This document shows positions 1-7,792 of a DNA stretch of 8,547 bases, piece by piece. Numbering within the stretch: position 1 is the stretch's first letter; each line of letters starts with the position of its first letter. A program made the position numbers and the translations under genes. Under the pieces are notes generated by a model. It was not told the origin of the DNA. It was given only the letters and a program-made list of their open reading frames with translations, and ran no database searches. Source of the DNA: Chloroflexota bacterium (GTDB taxonomy: Bacteria; Chloroflexota; Limnocylindria; QHBO01); assembly GCA_031177555.1 (NCBI GenBank), contig JAPSGM010000067.1:1-8547 (forward strand), read 5' to 3'.

Positions 1-611
<611 letters not shown>

Positions 612-615
612 GCCG

Positions 616-1524
616 ATGCGTTCCACCCTTTCCGGGACCGATGCACGCGGCCTGGCGGCCGCCGCGACCGGCCGGCTGCGCGCCGCCGGGTCGCCCACGC
701 CCCGGCTCGACGCAGAGCTGCTGGTGGCGCACGCCTTCGGTCGCGACCGGACCTGGCTGCTGGCCCACCCGGATGCCGTCCTGGACGAAACGGCGGCGAC
801 GACCCTGGCCGGCTGGCTGGAGCGCCGCTCGGTCGGCGAGCCGGTGGCCTACATCCGCGGTTTCAAGGAGTGGCTCTCGCAGCGCATCATCACCGACCGG
901 CGTGCCCTGATCCCGCGGCCGGAAACGGAGCTCCTGGCCGAGGCCGCCATCGACGAGATCGCTGCCCGGCTGGTCCGCGACGCCGAGCCGATCTCCGCCT
1001 GGGAGGTGGCGACCGGCAGCGGCGCGGTGACGCTGGCGCTCGCGCTCCGCTTCCGCACGGCGCTGGCCCTGGGCCGGGTGCGGCTGGCTGCCAGCGACGT
1101 GTCGCCGGAGGCGCTGGAGCTGGCGAGCGAGAACCTCTCGGCCGCCGGGGTCGCCGGGCTGGTGGCGCTGGGCTGCGGCGACCTGCTGGACCCGCCCGTC
1201 CTGCCCTCGCCCCTGCGCCCCGACGTGGTCGTGGCCAACCTCCCGTACCTGACCACCCGGGAGGCGACCTCCGGGGAGGGCAGCCTGCGCTTCGAGCCGC
1301 CCGCCGCGCTGGACGGCGGCACCGACGGGCTGGCCGTCATCCGGCGCCTGCTTACGCAGCTGCCCGACCGCCTGGGCCCCGGCGGCACCGTGCTGCTGGA
1401 GATCGGCGTCGGGCAGGCCGACGTCGTGCGCGAGCTGGTGGCTGACCTGCCGATGGCGGCCGACGTCGGCACGCTGCGCGACCTGGCGGGAACCGAGCGC
1501 GTGGTCCGGATCGACCGCTCGTGA
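616..1524 (+). CDS. prmC: Release factor glutamine methyltransferase PrmC (HemK family)
   Basis: PrmC uses S-adenosylmethionine to methylate the GGQ glutamine of RF1/RF2, which speeds peptide release. The 302-residue product has the usual two-part layout. The N-terminal helical release-factor-binding domain includes PRLDAELL (about 29-36) and EPVAYIRGFKEW. A Rossmann methyltransferase domain follows, with LIPRPETE (RPETE at 101-105) and the SAM loop EVATGSG at 130-136. The catalytic (N/D)PPY motif reads NLPY here (N208-Y211), keeping the Asn that orients the substrate amide but replacing the first Pro by Leu. I chose the ATG at 616 because it places the N-terminus at the normal family position. 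A GTG at 589 is in frame but would overlap prfA and add a Pro-rich tail. The last bases overlap the GTG start of tsaC, suggesting translational coupling. Confidence 0.95.
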   Translation: MRSTLSGTDARGLAAAATGRLRAAGSPTPRLDAELLVAHAFGRDRTWLLAHPDAVLDETAATTLAGWLERRSVGEPVAYIRGFKEWLSQRIITDRRALIPRPETELLAEAAIDEIAARLVRDAEPISAWEVATGSGAVTLALALRFRTALALGRVRLAASDVSPEALELASENLSAAGVAGLVALGCGDLLDPPVLPSPLRPDVVVANLPYLTTREATSGEGSLRFEPPAALDGGTDGLAVIRRLLTQLPDRLGPGGTVLLEIGVGQADVVRELVADLPMAADVGTLRDLAGTERVVRIDRS

Positions 1525-2123
1525 CCGATCGGCTGCCGTCCACGCCTCCCGGACTGGCCGCGGCGGCCGAGCTACTGCGCGGCGGCGGGCTGGTCGCCTT
1601 CCCGACCGACACGGTATACGGCGTGGCCTGCGCCGCCTCGCGGCCGGACCGCGTGGACGCACTGTTCGCCCTCAAGCGCCGGCCGGCCGAGCGGCGTATC
1701 CCGATGCTGGTGGCGGGAATCGATTCGCTGCCAGGAGGATGGCGCGTGGACCATCGGGCACGCATCCTGGCCGAGCGCTTTTGGCCGGGTGCCCTGACCA
1801 TGGTGCTCCCGGCGGCTGATGGCGACGCGACCCAGGCGTTCCGCGCGCCGGATCACTCGGTGGCCCTGGGCCTGATCCAGGCGGCCGGCCCGCTGTTCGC
1901 CACCAGCGCCAACGTCAGCGACGAGCCGGACACGCTGGACGCCGACGACGTGCTCATCGCCTTTGCCACGCAGGCCGATGGCCTGGGCGCGGTGGTGGAC
2001 GGCGGCCGCGTTCCCGGCGGGGTCGCCTCGACCGTGCTGGACCTGAGCGTGGATCCGGCCCGCGTCCTGCGCGAGGGTCCCATCGGCCGCGAGGCGCTGG
2101 GGGCAGTAGTCGAGCTGGGCTAG
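1521..2123 (+). CDS. tsaC: L-threonylcarbamoyladenylate synthase (TsaC/Sua5/YwlC)
   Basis: This enzyme makes threonylcarbamoyl-AMP from threonine, bicarbonate and ATP, the first step of the universal tRNA modification t6A37 (completed by TsaB/D/E). The 200-residue protein has only the YrdC-fold domain, so it is the short TsaC form without the Sua5 C-terminal domain. Visible family motifs in order are AFPTDTVYG (26-34), LKRRP (51-55, with the nucleotide-binding Lys52), FWPGALTMVLP (87-97), RAPDH (108-112), TSANVS (128-133) and ASTVLD (169-174). The start is a GTG overlapping the prmC stop by 4 nt (GTGA), a classic stop-restart junction. Its place behind prfA-prmC matches the prfA-prmC-ywlC order in other phyla. 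It is the last gene of this tight cluster: a new -10 box follows the TAG directly. Confidence 0.93.
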   Translation: MTDRLPSTPPGLAAAAELLRGGGLVAFPTDTVYGVACAASRPDRVDALFALKRRPAERRIPMLVAGIDSLPGGWRVDHRARILAERFWPGALTMVLPAADGDATQAFRAPDHSVALGLIQAAGPLFATSANVSDEPDTLDADDVLIAFATQADGLGAVVDGGRVPGGVASTVLDLSVDPARVLREGPIGREALGAVVELG

Positions 2124-2131
2124 CCGCGTCG

Positions 2132-2137
2132 TACACT
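2132..2137 (+). promoter_or_regulatory. -10 box TACACT, probable leaderless promoter of rpiB
   Basis: TACACT sits in the 21-nt gap between tsaC and rpiB and ends 7 nt before the rpiB ATG (2145). Transcription normally starts about 6-8 nt after the -10 box, so the first transcribed base would be at or next to the A of the ATG. No convincing -35 hexamer is seen at 16-18 nt spacing, and no Shine-Dalgarno sequence precedes the ATG, which fits a leaderless mRNA. The box is inferred by eye from its match to TANNNT and from similar boxes before other genes in the window. Confidence 0.55.
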
Positions 2138-2144
2138 CCGCGCC

Positions 2145-2597
2145 ATGCGCGTCGCCATCGGCTCCGACCACGCCGGCTTCGCCCTGAAGGGCGAGCTGTG
2201 CAGCCTGCTCGACGAGATGCGGGTCGAGTACCGCGACTTCGGCACGTACTCGGACGCCCCGGTCGACTACCCGGACTTCATCGCCCCCGTGGCGAGGGCG
2301 GTGGCGCGTGGCGACTACCGGTTCGGGATCGTGCTGGGGGGCAGCGGCACGGGCGAGGCGATCGTGGCCAACAAGGTGCGCGGCGTCCGCTGCGTGCAGG
2401 CCACCAACCCCGTGGTGGCGCGGCTGGCCCGGGAGCACAACGACGCCAACGTCATCTCGTTCGGCGGGCGGATCGTCGGCACGGAGGTCGCGAAGGCCTG
2501 CGTGCGCGAGTTCCTGGACGCCGAGTTCCAGGGCGGCCGGCACACGCCGCGGGTGGCCAAGATCGCGCACGTCGAGGCCGAGGAAGCCGGGGCCTGA
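2145..2597 (+). CDS. rpiB: Ribose-5-phosphate isomerase B
   Basis: RpiB interconverts ribose 5-phosphate and ribulose 5-phosphate in the non-oxidative pentose phosphate pathway. The 150-residue protein has the LacAB/RpiB signature: GSDHAGFALK (6-15), VDYPDF (40-45), GIVLGGSGTGEAIVANKVRG (61-80), and HNDANVISFGGR with the sugar-ring-opening His region near 99. In the phosphate-binding and catalytic loop the E. coli-type Cys is absent. The loop reads GGSGTGE (65-71), like the actinobacterial enzymes in which a nearby Glu is thought to act as base (Glu71 here by position, an inference). The ATG at 2145 gives an exact family N-terminus. The gene lies between tsaC and a GNAT gene and two genes before glyA; an rpiB-glyA neighbourhood is common. 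Expression is probably from its own -10 box with a leaderless transcript. Confidence 0.94.
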   Translation: MRVAIGSDHAGFALKGELCSLLDEMRVEYRDFGTYSDAPVDYPDFIAPVARAVARGDYRFGIVLGGSGTGEAIVANKVRGVRCVQATNPVVARLAREHNDANVISFGGRIVGTEVAKACVREFLDAEFQGGRHTPRVAKIAHVEAEEAGA

Positions 2598-2625
2598 CCG
2601 CTCCGCCGCCCCGCGGGCAGCCGTG

Positions 2626-2631
2626 TATAGT
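2626..2631 (+). promoter_or_regulatory. -10 box TATAGT, probable near-leaderless promoter of the GNAT gene
   Basis: TATAGT lies in the 43-nt gap between rpiB and the GNAT gene and ends 9 nt before the ATG at 2641. The predicted start of transcription is only a few bases before, or at, the ATG. The DNA between the box and the ATG is only C and G, with no Shine-Dalgarno sequence. A -35 hexamer is not evident. This spacing is very like that of the rpiB promoter. Confidence 0.5.
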
Positions 2632-2640
2632 CGCCGCCCC

Positions 2641-3627
2641 ATGCCCCGATCCCCGGAAATCGTCCAGTTCGGCGCCGAGCACCTGGACGCCGCCGCGGAG
2701 CTCCTCGCCGCCCGCCAGCGCCGCCTGCGCCAGCGCCGCCCGGAGCTCCCCGCGGCCTACGAGCACGCCGCCGCCTGCCGGCCGCTGATCGCCGCGCTGC
2801 TGGAGAAGGGCGGGGCGCACGGCGTCATGGCCCTCCACGGCTCGCGGCCGGCAGGCTACCTGCTGGGCTACCCGCGCCCCGAGCCGATCTGGGGCCGTGC
2901 CTGCTGGAGCCCCATCGAGGGCAGCGCGCTGGCGGACGGCGAGGATCCTGAGACGATCCGCGATCTCTACGCCGGATGGTCCGAGCATTTCGTGCGGACC
3001 GGCCACTACCGCCAGTACGTCCACGCCTCGCCGGACGATCCGGAACTGACGGCCGCGTGGGTGCTGACCGGGTTCGGACAGATGCAGGCCTACGCCATCC
3101 GCGACCTCGACCTGTCGGCAGCCGAGCCGGCCGGCTTCGGCGTGCGGCGAGCCGTCCTCGACGACATCGAGATCCTCGAGCCGCTCCTTCCGCTCATCGC
3201 CCACGCGCTCATGCGCCCGCCGGCGTACGCCATCAGCTTCCCGGAGGAGATCCCCACCTTCCGCGACTCGTGGGCGGAGGAGCTGGAGGAGCCCGGCGCG
3301 CGCCACTTCCTGGCGGAGCGGGACGGCCGAGCCCTGGCCATGGCCAGCTTCTACGACGCGGAGCCCGGCCCGATGGTGCCGCAAGGCGCCTGGGAGCTGG
3401 CGGTGGCCATGACCCTGCCGGAGGAGCGTGGCCGCGGGCTGATGCGCGCCCTCCTGGTGACGGCCTTCGCGGAGGCGCGCCGGTCCGGCGCCACGCACTG
3501 CGAGACCGACTGGCGGACGGCGGCCCTGCCGACGCATCGCTCCTGGACGGCGCTGGGCTTCAGGCCCACGCACTACCGCATGCACCGACACATCGACGAG
3601 AGGATCGCCTGGGCCGCCCCCCGCTGA
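2641..3627 (+). CDS. GNAT-family protein with two tandem N-acetyltransferase-like halves
   Basis: The 328-residue protein looks like two GNAT folds in tandem. The C-terminal half (about 165-328) has the acetyl-CoA-binding strand-helix AVAMTLPEERGRGLMRALL; the pyrophosphate loop is RGRGLM at 263-268, with Met where the family usually has Gly/Ala. It ends in the typical SWTALGFRPTHYRMHRHI segment. The N-terminal half has the matching ending AAWVLTGFGQMQAYAIRDL but no recognisable RxxGxG loop, so it is probably non-catalytic. Frames open further upstream overlap rpiB; I chose the ATG at 2641 because it follows the -10 box and starts just before the first helix. The substrate cannot be told. Tandem GNAT proteins include mycothiol synthase, but nothing here supports that function. 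The gene is extra to the usual rpiB-glyA order. Confidence 0.82.
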   Translation: MPRSPEIVQFGAEHLDAAAELLAARQRRLRQRRPELPAAYEHAAACRPLIAALLEKGGAHGVMALHGSRPAGYLLGYPRPEPIWGRACWSPIEGSALADGEDPETIRDLYAGWSEHFVRTGHYRQYVHASPDDPELTAAWVLTGFGQMQAYAIRDLDLSAAEPAGFGVRRAVLDDIEILEPLLPLIAHALMRPPAYAISFPEEIPTFRDSWAEELEEPGARHFLAERDGRALAMASFYDAEPGPMVPQGAWELAVAMTLPEERGRGLMRALLVTAFAEARRSGATHCETDWRTAALPTHRSWTALGFRPTHYRMHRHIDERIAWAAPR

Positions 3628-3639
3628 CGTATCGCTCGC

Positions 3640-3785
3640 CGCTCCCTGGCCCGATGCATCGAGCCGCACTGCACGCGAGGGTCGCTGCCCGTGCCAGGTG
3701 GCCAGCTTGACAGGGCCGCGGTCAAGCAGGGAGCGCGCACCGCTCCTCGCTTTGCGCTCGCGGTGGCCTGCTGCATCGGGCCGGG
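3640..3785. repeat. Nested inverted-repeat element, possible structured RNA
   Basis: The 228-nt gap between the GNAT gene and glyA holds a nested structure. An outer 11-bp perfect inverted repeat, GGCCCGATGCA (3648-3658) with TGCATCGGGCC (3772-3782), extends outward to 14 pairs with one G-U. Inside it, 3663-3667 can pair with 3763-3767, and 3674-3679 with 3757-3762. Within that lie a 7-bp hairpin GCTTGAC/GTCAAGC (3705-3711/3721-3727) and GGGAGCG/CGCTCCT (3729-3735/3741-3747, one G-U). A competing 9-bp perfect pairing joins CGCTCCCTG (3640-3648) to CAGGGAGCG (3727-3735). No U-run follows on either strand, so it is not a canonical terminator. It lies upstream of the glyA -10 box. It could be a small RNA, a 3' UTR structure, a regulatory leader read from upstream, or a MITE-like repeat. 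The pairings are seen in the sequence; function is unknown. Confidence 0.5.
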
Positions 3786-3786
3786 C

Positions 3787-3805
3787 GGAGGCTGCATGCC
3801 CCTCC
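3787..3805 (+). other. Small GC hairpin just upstream of the glyA -10 box
   Basis: GGAGG (3787-3791) can pair with CCTCC (3801-3805) around a 9-nt loop that contains the palindrome GCATGC. It directly follows the larger inverted-repeat element and ends 6 nt before the TACACT box. There is no T-run, so it is not a standard intrinsic terminator. It could still end or pause transcription coming from upstream. Confidence 0.3.
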
Positions 3806-3811
3806 TCGGTC

Positions 3812-3817
3812 TACACT
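3812..3817 (+). promoter_or_regulatory. -10 box TACACT, probable glyA promoter
   Basis: TACACT is identical to the box before rpiB. Transcription would start near 3824, giving a leader of about 30 nt before the glyA ATG (3856). Unlike rpiB, that leader has room for a ribosome binding site, and one is present (GAGG at 3844-3847, then AGGA at 3849-3852). No good -35 hexamer is visible at normal spacing. Confidence 0.5.
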
Positions 3818-3855
3818 CGTTGGCGGCAAACGCGCACGAGGTTGAGGCAGGACCG

Positions 3856-5139
<1,284 letters not shown>

Positions 5140-5164
5140 GGTCCTCGGTCCAGCCGACCTTGAC

Positions 5165-5205
5165 AGGGTGTGCGACCCTCGCACGGTCCGGCCGCACGCC
5201 GGATC
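5165..5205 (+). other. Two adjacent hairpins between glyA and the peptidase gene
   Basis: The 99-nt gap holds AGGGT/ACCCT (5165-5169/5175-5179) and a stronger hairpin, GGTCCGGC (5185-5192) with GCCGGATC (5198-5205), which has eight pairs including one G-U and a 5-nt loop CGCAC. GTGCG (5170-5174) can also pair with CGCAC at 5180-5184, competing with the first hairpin, or with the identical loop at 5193-5197. No T-run follows, so a canonical intrinsic terminator is not supported. It may end glyA transcription less directly or form the peptidase leader. No TANNNT box is seen in the gap apart from TAGGGT overlapping the glyA stop. Confidence 0.35.
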
Positions 5206-5221
5206 GCTGCCATCCAGCCCT

Positions 5222-5230
5222 GGAGGGGGG
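5222..5230 (+). promoter_or_regulatory. Strong Shine-Dalgarno fixing a TTG start for the peptidase
   Basis: The run GGAGGGGGG contains the full GGAGG core and ends 8 nt before TTG (5239). It is the strongest ribosome binding site in the window. It supports the TTG start over an in-frame GTG at 5170, which lies inside the hairpin region, has no Shine-Dalgarno sequence and would put 23 extra residues before the signal peptide. Confidence 0.65.
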
Positions 5231-5238
5231 TTCCCGAG

Positions 5239-7752
5239 TTGTCATTCCGGCCGAGCCGCAGCGCACACACCGTGGTGTCGCTGATCCTCCTGTTTGCCCT
5301 TGTCACACCCGCCTCGGCCGCTGACCGGACGCAATCCAGCCCGCTCACACCGCGCCAGCCATCGACCCCAGATTCTGTCGCCGATGCCACCCACGTCCCC
5401 GGCGAGCTCATCGTCAGGTTCCGCCCCGGCATGACGCGCGGTGCCAGGTCGAACCTGTTGCGCGCCCACGGCGCTCGCGTGCAGGAGGAGCTGTCGCTCA
5501 GCCGCGCGACGCTGGTCAGCCTGCCCCGGGCGGCGAACGTCCGCGCCGTCGCCGCCAGGCTGACGCGGCAGGCGGGCGTGCTGTTCGCCGAGCCGAACTA
5601 CATCTACCGCACCTCGGCCACGCCGGATGACCCGCGGCTGGGCGACCTGTGGGCGCTCGACAACGGGAAGGACCGCGACATCGACGCGCGGAGCGCGTGG
5701 GACATCACCACCGGCAGCTCCGACGTGGTCGTGGCCGTGGTGGACAGCGGCGTGGACTGGAACCACCCCGACCTGGCGCCGAACATCTGGGCCAATCCCG
5801 GTGAGACGCTGAACGGCTCCGACGACGACGGCAACGGGTTCATCGATGACGTTCGGGGGTGGGACTTCGTGGCCAACGACAACGATCCCATGGATCGCAA
5901 CGGCCACGGCACCCATGTGGCCGCGACCATCGGCGCACAGGGCAACAACGGCGCGGGCATCACCGGCGTCAACTGGGACGTCTCGCTCATGCCGCTGCGT
6001 GCCGCCAACGCGAACGGCAACCTGACCGAGTTAAGCATCATCGAGTCGTTCGCCTACGCCTGCCAGAAGGGGGCGAAGGTCATCAACGCCAGCTTCGGCG
6101 GGCATCAGAACTCCGTCGCGATCCGCTCCGTCATCGAGTCCTGCCCACACGCCCTGTTCGTCGTCGCGGCCGGCAACGAGGCGCTGGACGTGGATCCCAC
6201 GGGCAACCGAATATACCCGTGCACCTACCCGCTCGCCAACATCGTCTGCGTGGCCGCCACCGGCCGCAACGACCGGCTGGCCGACTTCTCCAACTACGGC
6301 GACGATCGCGTGGACCTGGCCGCGCCCGGCGTGTCGATCCTCAGCGCCACGCACCGCCATGTCTTCCTGTCCGATGGCTTCGAGTCCGGCATCGGCCTCT
6401 GGAGCACCGGCAAGGTGTCGGGCAGGTCGTGGTCCGCGACCACCGAGGCGGCCGCCAACGGCGACCGCAGTGCCACCGACTCGGCCGGCGAGAACTATTC
6501 GAACAACTCGAACACGTGGATCGAGACGGCTGCTCCAATCGCCCTGACCGGCGGCGACGATTGTCAGCTCGACTACGCGTTCCGTATCGATCTCCAGCAG
6601 AGCCACGACTGGCTCGTCCTGGAGGGATCCAAGAACGGCGGCGCAAGCTGGACCGTGATTGACAGCGGCGAATCCGGCAACCTTGCCTGGACCGGCACGT
6701 TCGGTTTCATCGAGTGGAGCGACTTCATCTCCCTGGACGGATTCGACGACGTGGCCAGCTTCGACCTGCGGTTCCGCCTCGTCAGCGACGGCAGCGGTCG
6801 ACGGGACGGAGCCTGGGTGGACGACGTCGTACTCCACTGCTTCACCGGGACGCACGGGACCGATGACTTCGTTCGGATGGCCGGTACCTCCATGGCGACC
6901 CCGCACGTGGCCGGCGTGGCGGCCCTGATGCTGGCGGACCATCCGACAGCCAGCACATCGAGGCTGAAGGCCGCCCTCCTGGGCGGGACCGATCCCGTGG
7001 CAGCCCTGGATGGCAAGGTTGCCACCGGCGGACGCCTCAACGCGCGCGGCGCGCTACTCATGCTCGAGGACGTGGCCCCGGTCGCATCCAGGCCGATGCA
7101 CAAGCTGCAGGCCAACTCCACCCTCGGCCGTTCCACCGTCCCGTTGAAGGTCTTCTGGGACGCGGCGACCGATGCCCAGCCGTCGAGCGGCATCGACGAG
7201 TACCAGGTGCAGGCGCGGACCCGGGTGGGTGGCGACTGGCGGTCATGGCAGGCGGTGGGCCGAACGGGCAAGCTGTCCATCACCCACCAGTTGGCCCCGG
7301 GGACGCATCAGTTCAGGGTGCGCGCCCGCGACGCCGCGGGGAACCCGAGCAACTGGAAGGCCGGCGACCCGCTGGCGCTGAAGGACCCGCAGGGCGGGTC
7401 CGCGATCACGTTCGGGCGTACGTGGTCCACCCAGAGCTCGAGCGCCTTCTTCGACGGCTCGACGCGGTATTCCGGCCAGCGCCTCGCCACGGCACGCCAT
7501 ACGTTCAGTGGCAGCCAGGTCGCCTGGGTCGCCAGTCGCGGACCGAACCGCGGGCGGGCCAAGGTGTACATCGACGGCGAGCTGGCGGCCACCGTCGACC
7601 TGTACTCCACCTCCAGGAAGGACCGCCGCGTGGTCTTCCTGGAGAAGTGGGAGACCAGCGGCACGCACACGATCAAGATCAAGGTGATCGCGCCGAACCC
7701 CGCCTCGTCGGGCAAGCGGGTGGACCTGGACGCATTCCTGACGCTCGGCTGA
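5239..7752 (+). CDS. Secreted subtilisin-family (S8) serine peptidase with inserted jelly-roll-like domain
   Basis: This is a predicted exported endopeptidase of 837 residues from the TTG start. A signal peptide (RPSRSAH, hydrophobic TVVSLILLFALVTP, then ASA|AD near 27) is followed by a fervidolysin-type propeptide (about VPGELIVRFRPG to EPNYIYR). The S8 catalytic domain has Asp169 (VVDSGVD), His223 (NGHGTHVA), oxyanion Asn313 (AAGNE) and Ser551 (GTSMATPHVAG). Between Asn and Ser lies an insert (about 378-534) that begins DGFESGIGLWS and ends GAWVDDVVLHC, resembling the MAM/M6-peptidase-associated beta-sandwich domain. An Fn3-like domain (about 616-712) and a C-terminal beta domain with VAWVASRGPNRGRAKVYIDG (about 720-837) follow. 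No sortase motif or C-terminal membrane anchor is seen, so it is probably released or held by its beta domains. All catalytic residues are present. The substrate is unknown. It sits between two housekeeping operons. Confidence 0.93.
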   Translation: MSFRPSRSAHTVVSLILLFALVTPASAADRTQSSPLTPRQPSTPDSVADATHVPGELIVRFRPGMTRGARSNLLRAHGARVQEELSLSRATLVSLPRAANVRAVAARLTRQAGVLFAEPNYIYRTSATPDDPRLGDLWALDNGKDRDIDARSAWDITTGSSDVVVAVVDSGVDWNHPDLAPNIWANPGETLNGSDDDGNGFIDDVRGWDFVANDNDPMDRNGHGTHVAATIGAQGNNGAGITGVNWDVSLMPLRAANANGNLTELSIIESFAYACQKGAKVINASFGGHQNSVAIRSVIESCPHALFVVAAGNEALDVDPTGNRIYPCTYPLANIVCVAATGRNDRLADFSNYGDDRVDLAAPGVSILSATHRHVFLSDGFESGIGLWSTGKVSGRSWSATTEAAANGDRSATDSAGENYSNNSNTWIETAAPIALTGGDDCQLDYAFRIDLQQSHDWLVLEGSKNGGASWTVIDSGESGNLAWTGTFGFIEWSDFISLDGFDDVASFDLRFRLVSDGSGRRDGAWVDDVVLHCFTGTHGTDDFVRMAGTSMATPHVAGVAALMLADHPTASTSRLKAALLGGTDPVAALDGKVATGGRLNARGALLMLEDVAPVASRPMHKLQANSTLGRSTVPLKVFWDAATDAQPSSGIDEYQVQARTRVGGDWRSWQAVGRTGKLSITHQLAPGTHQFRVRARDAAGNPSNWKAGDPLALKDPQGGSAITFGRTWSTQSSSAFFDGSTRYSGQRLATARHTFSGSQVAWVASRGPNRGRAKVYIDGELAATVDLYSTSRKDRRVVFLEKWETSGTHTIKIKVIAPNPASSGKRVDLDAFLTLG

Positions 7753-7792
7753 CGAGAGAGGCGGCCCGTTCGCCACGTCAGTAGGCCTCGGC

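Noticed and set aside
3645..3785. Insertion of a MITE or transposon remnant
   Set aside because: The 11-14 bp terminal inverted repeats would fit, but no target-site duplication is visible at the flanks and no second copy lies in the window. Kept only as an alternative.
3691..3855. N-terminal extension of glyA by 55 codons
   Set aside because: The stretch lies within the structured gap and upstream of the -10 box, and gives a sequence unlike any SHMT N-terminus. The ATG at 3856 has a ribosome binding site at good spacing.
3628..3855. ZTP, glycine or other known riboswitch, or a tRNA gene, before glyA
   Set aside because: I could not find the conserved ZTP core, the glycine aptamer pattern or a tRNA T-arm sequence on either strand. 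The structure is therefore left unassigned.
5160..5165. TTGACA as -35 box of a peptidase promoter
   Set aside because: At 15-19 nt downstream there is only ACGGTC-like sequence and no TANNNT. The same holds for the TTGACA at 3707-3712.
5170..5238. GTG start at 5170 for the peptidase
   Set aside because: It has no Shine-Dalgarno sequence, overlaps a hairpin and places a long basic, Pro-containing stretch before the signal peptide. TTG at 5239 follows a very strong ribosome binding site.
7753..7792. Terminator after the peptidase gene
   Set aside because: Only a 4-bp GGCG/CGCC pairing is seen and there is no T-run, which is not enough to call.
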